From positions 1 through 16,730 of the forward strand of contig CAXDOZ010000046.1 of the NCBI GenBank assembly GCA_963991145.1: 16,730 nt of DNA, in the 5' to 3' direction. The notes beneath the pieces were generated by a model, which had not been told where the DNA came from, searched no databases, and was given only the letters and a program-made list of their open reading frames with translations. This document shows, in pieces, positions 7,701 to 14,776 of the stretch; the first letter of the stretch is position 1, and each line of letters opens with the position of its first letter. The translations under genes were made by a program, and so were the position numbers. This DNA is from CAXDOZ01 sp963991145. Its GTDB lineage: Bacteria > Bacteroidota > Bacteroidia > Chitinophagales > JABDMM01.

Positions 7701-9518
7701 ATGAAAAATTTCTTTGGTAATGTATTGGCTACAGTGGTTGGACTTTTTGTGTTTACCTTTCTGGTAACACTATTTAGTTTCCTCATTGTTTTAATTGCGG
7801 CCTCCTCGGGAGGAGATGATTTTGAGGTTCAGGAAAACTCGATCATGACGATCTCGCTTGATTATGCAATTCCTGAAAAATCACCAGCAGATCCACTTCA
7901 GGGTCTGGACTTCTTTAATATGTCGATCAATCAAAGCATGGGATTGACAGAGATCCTTACTGCAATTGATGCTGCTGCAGAAGACGATCGCATAGAAGGG
8001 ATCTACTTAAAGACAAGTAACACGCCTAATGGTATTGCAACATTGAAAGCTATTCGCGACAGGCTGGAGTCATTCCAGGAGTCAGGAAAGTTTATTGTCG
8101 CATATAGTGAGCTCTACTCTCAGAAATCTTACTACATGGTTTCAGTTGCTGACGAGATCTACCTAAATCCAAAAGGAATGATGGATTTCAGAGGATTAGG
8201 AGCACAGATGGTATTCTTTAAAGGAATGATGGAGAAGGTGGGAGTGAAGATCATCCCATTCCATGCCGGTCAGTATAAAAGCGCTTTCGAGCCATTCACA
8301 AGAGAGAAGATGTCGGATGCAAACCGCGAGGCTTACAAATTTATCCTTGATGAGATCTACGCTCAGTTTTTAGAGAGCATTGGCGACTCCAGAGATATGT
8401 CGAGCACTGAGCTTCACAATATTGCCAATGGCTTATTGCTTGAGAATTCACAATCAGCAGTGGATCTCGGAATGATCGATGGATTGAAATATCAGGATGA
8501 AGTAATGGAATTATTGAAAGATAAGACCGGACGTGGAGAAGATGATGACATCAACTGGATCTCAACCAGCAAGTACTTCAGATATGAAGCTGGCGAAACT
8601 GATTCGGAGTCAGACAATGTTGCTGTGCTATTCGCAATGGGTAACATTGTAGATGGCGATGCTGAAGAAGGAACAATTGGTTCAGAGAACTACGCCAAAA
8701 TGATCCGCGACATTCGCGAGGATGAGAGTATAGCTGCTCTTGTTCTTAGAGTGAACAGTGGCGGTGGAAGCGCTCTTGCTTCAGAGGTAATTCTTAGAGA
8801 GCTGAACCTTGCAAAAGAAACCATGCCTGTTATTGTTTCCTTTGGAGATGTGGCCGCCTCCGGCGGATACTATATCAGCTGCCATGCTGATCACATTTTC
8901 GCTGAGCCAAATACCATTACAGGATCTATCGGGGTCTTTGGTTTGATTCCCGATATGTCGCAGATGTTCAATGATAAACTAGGTATCACCTTTGACACAG
9001 TTAGCACAGCACAGTATGCTGTGTTTAGCGGAGGAACAGGTGCTTTGAAGGATCGCGAGGCAGAAGTGATCCAAAATGGAATTGATGAGATCTACATGGA
9101 CTTCCTTACTCATGTTTATGAAGGAAGAAAAGATAAAGGACTGCTTGTTGGAGATACTGCTTTAGCTGATCTGGTTGCTGGAATGGCTCACATCGCTGAG
9201 GGAAGAGTATGGACAGGTACTCAGGCATTAGACCTTGGATTGGTTGATGATCTTGGAAACCTGGACGCAGCTGTAGCTTACGCAGCAGAAGAGGCAAGCA
9301 TTAGCAAGTACGGTGTTGTTAAGTATCCAAAGAGAGAAGATCTCGATTTCTTTGGAGAAATAATCATGGAGATTGTTGAAGAGGAACAAAAAGACTCTGA
9401 AGCCAGAGTGATCTCTGAAGTCCTTGGGGTAGATATGGAATATCTGTGGATGCTAAAGGATGTTCGCACCATGTACCGCTACCAAATGCTTATGCCGGTT
9501 GTGATGGAGATCTTTTAA
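7701..9518 (+). CDS. sppA: Signal peptide peptidase SppA, 67 kDa (double-domain) type
   Basis: A membrane-bound serine protease that degrades cleaved signal peptides. The 605 residues match the long, duplicated form found in E. coli, not the short Bacillus form. One N-terminal membrane segment spans about residues 9-33. The catalytic pair is split between the two halves as expected: the general base Lys193 in GQYKSAFEPF and the nucleophile Ser387 in VAASGGYY. GSIGVFG follows at 408-414. The two ClpP-like repeats lie at about 85-270 and 305-530. The start ATG directly precedes the membrane segment. The gene is single, divergent from folK, and its TAA overlaps the convergent dihydroorotase stop. 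No sign of truncation. Confidence 0.96.
   Translation: MKNFFGNVLATVVGLFVFTFLVTLFSFLIVLIAASSGGDDFEVQENSIMTISLDYAIPEKSPADPLQGLDFFNMSINQSMGLTEILTAIDAAAEDDRIEGIYLKTSNTPNGIATLKAIRDRLESFQESGKFIVAYSELYSQKSYYMVSVADEIYLNPKGMMDFRGLGAQMVFFKGMMEKVGVKIIPFHAGQYKSAFEPFTREKMSDANREAYKFILDEIYAQFLESIGDSRDMSSTELHNIANGLLLENSQSAVDLGMIDGLKYQDEVMELLKDKTGRGEDDDINWISTSKYFRYEAGETDSESDNVAVLFAMGNIVDGDAEEGTIGSENYAKMIRDIREDESIAALVLRVNSGGGSALASEVILRELNLAKETMPVIVSFGDVAASGGYYISCHADHIFAEPNTITGSIGVFGLIPDMSQMFNDKLGITFDTVSTAQYAVFSGGTGALKDREAEVIQNGIDEIYMDFLTHVYEGRKDKGLLVGDTALADLVAGMAHIAEGRVWTGTQALDLGLVDDLGNLDAAVAYAAEEASISKYGVVKYPKREDLDFFGEIIMEIVEEEQKDSEARVISEVLGVDMEYLWMLKDVRTMYRYQMLMPVVMEIF
9515..9518. other. Convergent stop-codon overlap TTAA
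   Basis: The + strand TAA of sppA (9516-9518) and the - strand TAA of the dihydroorotase gene (read from 9517 to 9515) share the self-complementary tetramer TTAA. A weak 5-bp inverted repeat, GAGAT / ATCTC (9507-9511 / 9518-9522), flanks the stops but has no T tract. Confidence 0.95.
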
Positions 9519-10855
9519 TCTCTGTCAAAAAGGATCCTTTGCCCCTTTTGGGACTCGTCAAAGGAACCATTCTTATAGGCTAAATGACCATTTACAAAGG
9601 TGTGGGTAACCGCACCTTTGAAGTTTTTACCCAGGAAGGGCGACCATCCGCATTTGTAAAGAATGTTGTCGTATTGAACCTTGAGATCCTTGTTGGGATC
9701 TACGAGAACAAGATCTGCCTTATAACCTTCACGGATGTATCCTCGCTCGGCAATCTCAAAGCAGTCAGCAGGAGCATGGCACATTTTCTCAACTATACGT
9801 TCAGGGCTGATCATGCCTTTATGGTAGAAGTCGAGCATTACGTTTAGACTGTGCTGCACTAATGGCAAGCCAGATGGTGCTTTGAAGTAGCTATTCATTT
9901 TCTCTGCTCGTGTATGAGGAGCATGATCAGTGGCAATGATATCAAGGCGATCATCGAGCAGTGCTTCGAAAAGAGCTTTCTTATGGCGCTTTTCTTTGAT
10001 CGCAGGATTACACTTTACCTGAGTAGTGAGGATGTAATAATCCGAAGCATCAAAGTACAAGTGGTGAACGCAGACCTCAGATGTAATCCGCTTCTCTTTT
10101 AAAGGGATATCATTCCTAAATAGATGTAGCTCGTCTTCGGTTGAGATATGGAGAATGTGCAGCCTGGTGTTATGCTTCTTTGCAAGCTCTGAGGCAAATT
10201 TCGAGCTCTTCAAACAAGCTTCTTCATTTCGAATGATTGGATGAAAGGCGATCCACAGATCTTCTCCATATCGATCGCGGTACAAAGCCTCATTATCTCT
10301 GATTGTTTGCTCGTCCTCGCAATGAGTAGCGATCAGGCAGGGAGCATTTGCAAATATCTTTTCCAGCACTGTCGCCTCGTCAACCAACATGTTTCCTGTA
10401 CTGGAACCCATAAAGATCTTGATACCACAGGTGTTCTTGCAGTTGGTCCTCATTACCTCATCGTAGTTCTCATTTGAGACTCCCATGAAGAAGCTATAAT
10501 TAGCCATGCTCACAGCATTGGCGCGATCGTACTTCTCCTGAAGCTTAGCCTGAGTAAGAGCAGGAGGCTTGGTGTTAGGCATCTCCATAAATGTGGTAGT
10601 ACCACCGGCAACCGCTGCTTTGGCTTCTGTATAGATCTCAGCCTTGTGGGTAAGTCCTGGTTCTCTGAAGTGAACCTGATCGTCAATGATCCCTGGAATC
10701 AGCCATTTTCCTTTACCGTCGAATTCCTCCACTGCACCATCAACCTGAATATTCGATCCAATCTTTGCAATTCTCTCATTCTCAATCAATAGATCACCTT
10801 CAATGATCTTTCCTTCATTTACAATACTAACTTCCTTGATGAGCTTCTTCGACAT
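9515..10855 (-). CDS. pyrC: Dihydroorotase, Bacteroidota type
   Basis: A metal-dependent amidohydrolase that cyclises N-carbamoyl-aspartate to dihydroorotate in de novo pyrimidine synthesis; cytoplasmic. The 446 residues give the full TIM-barrel plus the small beta domain. Substrate and metal motifs: IDDQVHFREPG (57-67) with His62 and Arg64, EMPNTKP (91-97), Lys146 in GIKIFMGSS as the likely carboxylated metal-bridging lysine, His178 in THCEDE, His236 in LHILHIS, and the catalytic Asp310 in ATDHAPH. The first metal-binding His of the usual HxH motif is Gln60. I recall this DQVHFRE form from other Bacteroidota enzymes, so it is probably lineage-wide and not a mutation. A hydantoinase or allantoinase role is possible but less likely. 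It is a single gene, divergent from spt. Confidence 0.87.
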   Translation of the reverse strand: MSKKLIKEVSIVNEGKIIEGDLLIENERIAKIGSNIQVDGAVEEFDGKGKWLIPGIIDDQVHFREPGLTHKAEIYTEAKAAVAGGTTTFMEMPNTKPPALTQAKLQEKYDRANAVSMANYSFFMGVSNENYDEVMRTNCKNTCGIKIFMGSSTGNMLVDEATVLEKIFANAPCLIATHCEDEQTIRDNEALYRDRYGEDLWIAFHPIIRNEEACLKSSKFASELAKKHNTRLHILHISTEDELHLFRNDIPLKEKRITSEVCVHHLYFDASDYYILTTQVKCNPAIKEKRHKKALFEALLDDRLDIIATDHAPHTRAEKMNSYFKAPSGLPLVQHSLNVMLDFYHKGMISPERIVEKMCHAPADCFEIAERGYIREGYKADLVLVDPNKDLKVQYDNILYKCGWSPFLGKNFKGAVTHTFVNGHLAYKNGSFDESQKGQRILFDRD

Positions 10856-10966
10856 GATTATTTCTTGGGCTTGTTGGACTTAAATTTATTTATCGAGATG
10901 GAATTTTTTACCTCAGGGAGCCAAAGGTTTAGTTTATTCCGAGCAAATCTCGAGTTTAGTTCAAAT

Positions 10967-10980
10967 TCTTGTTAACAAGA
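10967..10980. promoter_or_regulatory. 14-base perfect palindrome between pyrC and spt (possible operator)
   Basis: TCTTGTTAACAAGA is self-complementary over all 14 bases. It lies in the 195-base divergent region, the longest gene-free stretch of the window, and ends 26 bases before the candidate spt -7 element. The position suits a dimeric regulator, but no regulator is identified. The rest of this intergenic region is A/T-rich with no small gene visible. Confidence 0.4.
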
Positions 10981-11006
10981 TGTAAAATTTCTCAAGTCGA
11001 AAAGTG

Positions 11007-11014
11007 TATTTTTG
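11007..11014 (+). promoter_or_regulatory. Candidate -7 promoter element for spt
   Basis: TATTTTTG matches the Bacteroidota TAnnTTTG consensus exactly and lies 36 bases before the spt ATG, predicting a leader of about 30 bases. No TTG is found 17-23 bases upstream, so the -33 element is poor. This might fit activator dependence. Confidence 0.38.
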
Positions 11015-11050
11015 CGCTTGAATAAGGACTATTAGGTTTTAAACCGTGCT

Positions 11051-12265
11051 ATGTCTACAAGTACCAAAGTAACTAAGGATCTATTTGATAAATGTTATGC
11101 CTACACCAGGGCTGACGATGTAAAGGCTCAGGGAATCTATCCCTGGTTCCGTCCTATTGAAGAGGGTGAGGGAAGTGTTGTTGTAATGGATGGTCGCAAG
11201 ATCATCATGGCTGGATCCAATAATTATTTGGGCTTGACCACACATCCAAGAGTTAAGGAAGCAGCCCGAAAAGCGCTCGAGATCTATGGAACATCATGTT
11301 CCGGATCGAGATACCTAACGGGTACAATTGATCTTCACGAAGAACTGGAGCAAAGACTTGCCAAGTTCATGAATAAGGAAGCTGTTCTACTTTTCTCTAC
11401 CGGATACCAATCAGGACAGGGAGTGATACAACCGCTTGTTGGTAGAGGAGACTACCTGTTTTCAGATAGAGATAATCATGCGAGTATCGTAGTGGGTAAT
11501 ATGATTGCCAGTGCCCAGGGAACAATTGTGAAGCGATACAAGCACAATGATATGGAAGACCTTGAGCGTTTGCTGAAGACTGTTCCATATGAAGCTGGAA
11601 AGATGATCGTGACAGATGGCGTATTCTCCACTTTTGGTACGATCGCTCAGCTCGATGACCTTACCAGACTTGCAAAGGAATACAATGCTAAGCTCCTTGT
11701 AGATGACGCCCACTCTGTTGGTGTCCTTGGAGAAGGAGGTAGAGGAACTGCAAGTGAATTTGACAAAGAAGATGAAGTTGACCTTATCACCTGTACCTTC
11801 TCTAAAACCCTTGCCAGCCTTGGAGGCTTTGTTGCAGGTAAAGAGCGAGTGATAAACTACTTAAAGCACCATTCTCCAGCATTGATCTTTAGTGCATCTC
11901 CAACACCACCTTCTGTAGCAGCAGCTCTTGAAGCCCTGAATCTTCTGGAAGAAGAACCAGAAAGAGTAGACAGGCTGGTTTACAACGCCAATAAAGTCAG
12001 AACTGCCCTTAAAGAAATGGGCTATCACGTTCTGGATGGGCGTACTGCTATCGTTCCCGTGATCATCGGGGAAGACCTGGCAGCAATGGAGATCTGGAAA
12101 GAATTATTCGAGAATGGAATTTTCGTAAACGTATTCATCCCACCAGCGACTCCACCAAACAAAGCCATGCTGAGAAATAGCTTCATGGCTACTCATGAAG
12201 AAGATCAACTCGACAAGGTGATCGATATCTACTACAAGGCTGGAAAGCGTCTGGGCATCATCTAA
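11051..12265 (+). CDS. spt: Serine palmitoyltransferase (alpha-oxoamine synthase family)
   Basis: A PLP-dependent enzyme that condenses L-serine with a long-chain acyl-CoA to 3-ketosphinganine, the committed step of sphingolipid synthesis. The 404 residues show the family landmarks in order: GSNNYLGLTTHP (55-66), GSRYLTGTIDLHEELE (85-100), His143 that stacks on PLP (DNHASI), Asp218/His221 in LVDDAHSVG, and the Schiff-base Lys252 in TFSKTLASLGGF. The FSKxxASLGG form and IYPWFRPIE near the N-terminus resemble serine palmitoyltransferases. Glycine acetyltransferase (Kbl) and 8-amino-7-oxononanoate synthase (BioF) normally have GKALGG-type lysine motifs. No transmembrane segment, as for soluble bacterial enzymes. 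The adjacent acyltransferase starts 2 bases after the stop, which supports a sphingolipid operon. Confidence 0.87.
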   Translation: MSTSTKVTKDLFDKCYAYTRADDVKAQGIYPWFRPIEEGEGSVVVMDGRKIIMAGSNNYLGLTTHPRVKEAARKALEIYGTSCSGSRYLTGTIDLHEELEQRLAKFMNKEAVLLFSTGYQSGQGVIQPLVGRGDYLFSDRDNHASIVVGNMIASAQGTIVKRYKHNDMEDLERLLKTVPYEAGKMIVTDGVFSTFGTIAQLDDLTRLAKEYNAKLLVDDAHSVGVLGEGGRGTASEFDKEDEVDLITCTFSKTLASLGGFVAGKERVINYLKHHSPALIFSASPTPPSVAAALEALNLLEEEPERVDRLVYNANKVRTALKEMGYHVLDGRTAIVPVIIGEDLAAMEIWKELFENGIFVNVFIPPATPPNKAMLRNSFMATHEEDQLDKVIDIYYKAGKRLGII

Positions 12266-12267
12266 TT

Positions 12268-13386
12268 ATGATCCAAATCCGACCTGTCGAGTCTAAGAAA
12301 GACCGCAAAGCCTTCATCAAGCTTCCATACAAGATCTATGAGAATGATCAACAGTGGGTTGCCCCGCTTGAGATGGATGTCAAAGGCAAACTCAATCGCA
12401 AACACCCATTTTTTGAGTTCGGTGATATGGAGCTCTTTCTTGCCGAGAAAGATGGTGAAGTTGTAGGTAGGATTGCCGCAATTACGAACGATCGTTACAA
12501 TGAGCATCACCCAGGTAGGACTGGATTCTTCGGTTTTTTCGAATGTATTGATGATCAGGAAGTTGCAAATGCTCTTCTCGATACAGTAAAAGAGAATCTT
12601 CAGGCGAAAGGCCTTGAGATAATGCATGGTCCGGCATCACCGTCAAGTAACTACGATTATGGATTATTAATAGATGGTTTTGATGATTCACCACGGATCA
12701 TGATGACCTATAATCCTCCTTATTACCAGAAGCTTCTGGAAACCTATGGCCTGCCAAAAGCGAAGGATCTTCTTGCTTACAAATTGATTGAAGAAGAGGT
12801 CAATACGAATGAAAAGCTGCAGCGTATCGCGAAAATGGCAAAGGAGCGAGCAGGTCTTACGATCAGGCAGTTTGACGTAAAGAATCTTAGAGCGGAAGTT
12901 GAAACCTTTAAGCACATCTACAACGAAGCCTGGGAAACAAACTGGGGACACGTACCATTTACTGAGGCCGAGATAGATCTGATGGCTAAAGAAATGAAGA
13001 TGGTAGTGGAGCCTAAACTTGCGCTATTTGGTGAGATCGATGGAAAGATCATGGGGATGGCTTTAGCTATGCCGGATTACAATATTGTAGTCAAAGAGAT
13101 GAAGGGAAAACTCTTCCCTTTCGGCTTCCTTAAATTCTTTACCAAAAAGAAGAAGATCAACTGGGTACGAATCCTATTACTGGGGATTCTGCCAGAATAT
13201 CAGAAACGTGGTCTTGATTCTGTATTCTACACAGAGCTGATCAGAGCTTCAGCCGAGTTAAATCTCGTGTTTGGAGAGGCATCATGGATCCTCGAGGACA
13301 ATGAGATGATGAAAAGAGGAATCGGAGTTGTAAACGGCAAGGTTTACAAGACCTACCGCATTTACGAACTGGATATAAAGTCCTAA
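12268..13386 (+). CDS. GNAT-fold N-acyltransferase, YghO/bacterial ceramide synthase-like
   Basis: A 372-residue protein starting with ATG 2 bases after spt. It opens QIRPVESKKDRKAFIKLPY, then WVAPL (30-34), HPFFEFGDMELFLAEKDG (46-63), and FFGFFECIDDQEVANALL (87-104). A C-terminal GNAT motif A-like segment spans about 302-325 (LLLGILPEYQKRG), and the protein ends with WILEDNEMMKRG. From memory this layout matches the E. coli YghO / Caulobacter bCerS family, GNAT relatives that N-acylate a sphingoid base to form ceramide in bacteria. Coupling to spt strongly fits that job, which would be acyl-CoA plus (keto)sphinganine giving (keto)dihydroceramide at the membrane face. No membrane segment is evident. 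Family placement is fairly secure; the ceramide activity is inferred. Otherwise it is a GNAT acyltransferase of unknown substrate. Confidence 0.72.
   Translation: MIQIRPVESKKDRKAFIKLPYKIYENDQQWVAPLEMDVKGKLNRKHPFFEFGDMELFLAEKDGEVVGRIAAITNDRYNEHHPGRTGFFGFFECIDDQEVANALLDTVKENLQAKGLEIMHGPASPSSNYDYGLLIDGFDDSPRIMMTYNPPYYQKLLETYGLPKAKDLLAYKLIEEEVNTNEKLQRIAKMAKERAGLTIRQFDVKNLRAEVETFKHIYNEAWETNWGHVPFTEAEIDLMAKEMKMVVEPKLALFGEIDGKIMGMALAMPDYNIVVKEMKGKLFPFGFLKFFTKKKKINWVRILLLGILPEYQKRGLDSVFYTELIRASAELNLVFGEASWILEDNEMMKRGIGVVNGKVYKTYRIYELDIKS
13383..13386. other. Convergent stop-codon overlap CTAA
   Basis: The + strand TAA of the acyltransferase gene (13384-13386) and the - strand TAG of the small exported protein gene (13385 to 13383) overlap in CTAA. 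No hairpin is visible nearby. Confidence 0.95.
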
Positions 13387-13841
13387 TCTACCTGAATAAA
13401 GTACTCTTCCTTGTTAATGTAGATCTGTAGAGGAGACTCGCGCTTATCGATCAAAGCGCCAATTCCAATTTGTATAGTCTCCTGAATTAAGGCTCTGCAC
13501 ATGTCTCCCTGTTCCTGATCTTCCAGGTAAATGAAGAATGGTTCGTCCAGAGTAAGATTGGCTTCGCAAAAAGCCTCAAAAGGATGCTCTTTGCATCCTC
13601 CACCGTATTGAACATCTACAAAAAGGGTCTTATCCTCATACCTGACTCCCAAAACTTCGAAGAACTGCTTTTGTATATCGATCTTGAGTTTCTCCTTTGG
13701 GATCTCAGTCAAATACACAAATTTATCCTGCTCCATCTCAGATAGTATATCAGACATGTCCGGACCTTCTTCCACACGCACGCCGCATGCATTAGCACTG
13801 ATAATCAAGACAATGGAGAGTAGGAGGAATTGAATTCTCAT
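13383..13841 (-). CDS. Hypothetical small exported protein, possible lipoprotein
   Basis: I do not recognise the family. The start is ATG at 13841, not the TTG at 13871, because a hydrophobic export signal begins there (MRIQFLLLSIVLIISANAC); this gives 152 residues. Cys19 could be a lipoprotein cysteine, but ANAC is a weak lipobox, so plain signal-peptide cleavage is an alternative. Three further cysteines lie at 83, 92 and 115, in the segments YGGGCKEHPFEAFC (79-92) and GDMCRAL (112-118). With His86 nearby these could form a disulfide or a metal site. The body is a mix of acidic helices (residues 28-60) and beta-rich sequence ending IYINKEEYFIQVD. It is a single gene, divergent from HMG-CoA lyase and convergent with the sphingolipid operon; context gives no clear function. 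Confidence 0.7.
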   Translation of the reverse strand: MRIQFLLLSIVLIISANACGVRVEEGPDMSDILSEMEQDKFVYLTEIPKEKLKIDIQKQFFEVLGVRYEDKTLFVDVQYGGGCKEHPFEAFCEANLTLDEPFFIYLEDQEQGDMCRALIQETIQIGIGALIDKRESPLQIYINKEEYFIQVD

Positions 13842-13867
13842 ATTAGTATTTTGTGAGGAATAAAATT

Positions 13868-13880
13868 GCAACTAAGTTGC
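13868..13880. promoter_or_regulatory. 13-base odd palindrome in the divergent HMG-CoA lyase promoter region
   Basis: GCAACTAAGTTGC is a perfect palindrome of two 6-base half sites about a central A, in the 83 bases between the two divergent starts (13841 and 13925). Its position suits a site controlling both genes. No matching regulator is present in the window. Confidence 0.3.
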
Positions 13881-13924
13881 TGAACAATGTGCCTAATATG
13901 CGCCTTTATCTGCAAAAGATTTAA

Positions 13925-14776
13925 ATGGTCAAGCTGATCGAATGTCCACGCGATGCCATGCAGGGATTGCACGACATCATTCCAACCGAAAAGAAAATAG
14001 AGTACATACAATCACTGCTCGAGGTGGGTTATGACACCATCGACTTTGGCAGTTTTGTTTCTCCTAAAGCAATTCCTCAAATGGCCGATACGCCTGAGGT
14101 TTTGGCCGGTTTGGATCTCAGTAACACCAAATCAAAACTCCTTTCTATTGTTGCGAATGAGCGGGGAGCAGACGACGCTTTACAACACGAGGAGATCGAT
14201 TATCTGGGATTCCCTTTCTCTATATCAGAGACATTCCAAAAGAGAAATACGAACTCTAGTATTGAAGAATCTTTTGAGCGTGTTAAGGTCATTGCTGATA
14301 AATGCAATTCAAAGGGGAAAGAGCTCGTGATCTACATTTCAATGGGCTTTGGGAATCCTTATGGAGATGTATATGATGCAGGTATCGTTGAAGAGTGGAT
14401 CGCTAAGATCAAACCACACGGAGTGAAAATCTTCAGCCTTTCTGATACAGTTGGTATCGCGAAGCCGGATATCATTCAATATCTCTTCAAGCATCTTGTT
14501 CCTGCCTTCCCGGATCTTGAATTTGGAGCTCACTTCCATACTGCTCCTCATAACTGGAAAGAAAAGATTGAAGCAGCATACCTCAATGGCTGTAAGCGTT
14601 TCGATGGTGCTATCAAAGGCTTTGGTGGTTGCCCAATGGCCAAAGATGATCTGATAGGAAATATGCCAACTGAAAACATGCTGAACTACTTCAGCAAAGA
14701 GGAATTAGGACCAGATTTCTCTATCGATGCTTTTGAGCGATCTCTCAGATTGTCGATGCAGGTGTTTCCGAGCTAA
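13925..14776 (+). CDS. Hydroxymethylglutaryl-CoA lyase family protein
   Basis: Cleaves (S)-HMG-CoA to acetoacetate and acetyl-CoA, the last step of leucine catabolism; cytoplasmic. The 283-residue TIM-barrel belongs to the DRE-TIM superfamily. The N-terminal ECPRDAMQG (6-14) supplies Arg9 and Asp10. The divalent-metal ligands His203 and His205 are in GAHFHTAPHN. The mobile-loop catalytic Cys236 is in GFGGCPMA, 33 residues after His203, the same spacing as in the human enzyme as I recall it. Asn246 in IGNMPTE completes the metal site, one residue later than in the human protein. The start ATG is 3 residues before the conserved core, so it is well placed. ScoAB downstream would activate the acetoacetate formed, but yggS on the other strand breaks any operon. 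Confidence 0.9.
   Translation: MVKLIECPRDAMQGLHDIIPTEKKIEYIQSLLEVGYDTIDFGSFVSPKAIPQMADTPEVLAGLDLSNTKSKLLSIVANERGADDALQHEEIDYLGFPFSISETFQKRNTNSSIEESFERVKVIADKCNSKGKELVIYISMGFGNPYGDVYDAGIVEEWIAKIKPHGVKIFSLSDTVGIAKPDIIQYLFKHLVPAFPDLEFGAHFHTAPHNWKEKIEAAYLNGCKRFDGAIKGFGGCPMAKDDLIGNMPTENMLNYFSKEELGPDFSIDAFERSLRLSMQVFPS
14773..14776. other. Convergent stop-codon overlap CTAA
   Basis: The + strand TAA of the HMG-CoA lyase gene (14774-14776) and the - strand TAG of the yggS-type gene (14775 to 14773) overlap in CTAA. This is the fourth such junction of four in the window. Confidence 0.95.

Noticed and set aside
9529..9540. Perfect palindrome AAAGGATCCTTT
   Set aside because: It lies within the coding end of dihydroorotase, has no loop or T tract, and is explained by codons plus the general GATC excess.
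11035..11045. GGTTTTAAACC palindrome just before the spt start codon
   Set aside because: Only 5-base arms with no loop in an A/T-rich leader; too short to separate from chance.
12262..12627. - strand open frame of 121 codons over the start of the acyltransferase gene
   Set aside because: It lies wholly opposite a well-supported conserved coding sequence, has no recognisable domain, and would overlap the end of spt.
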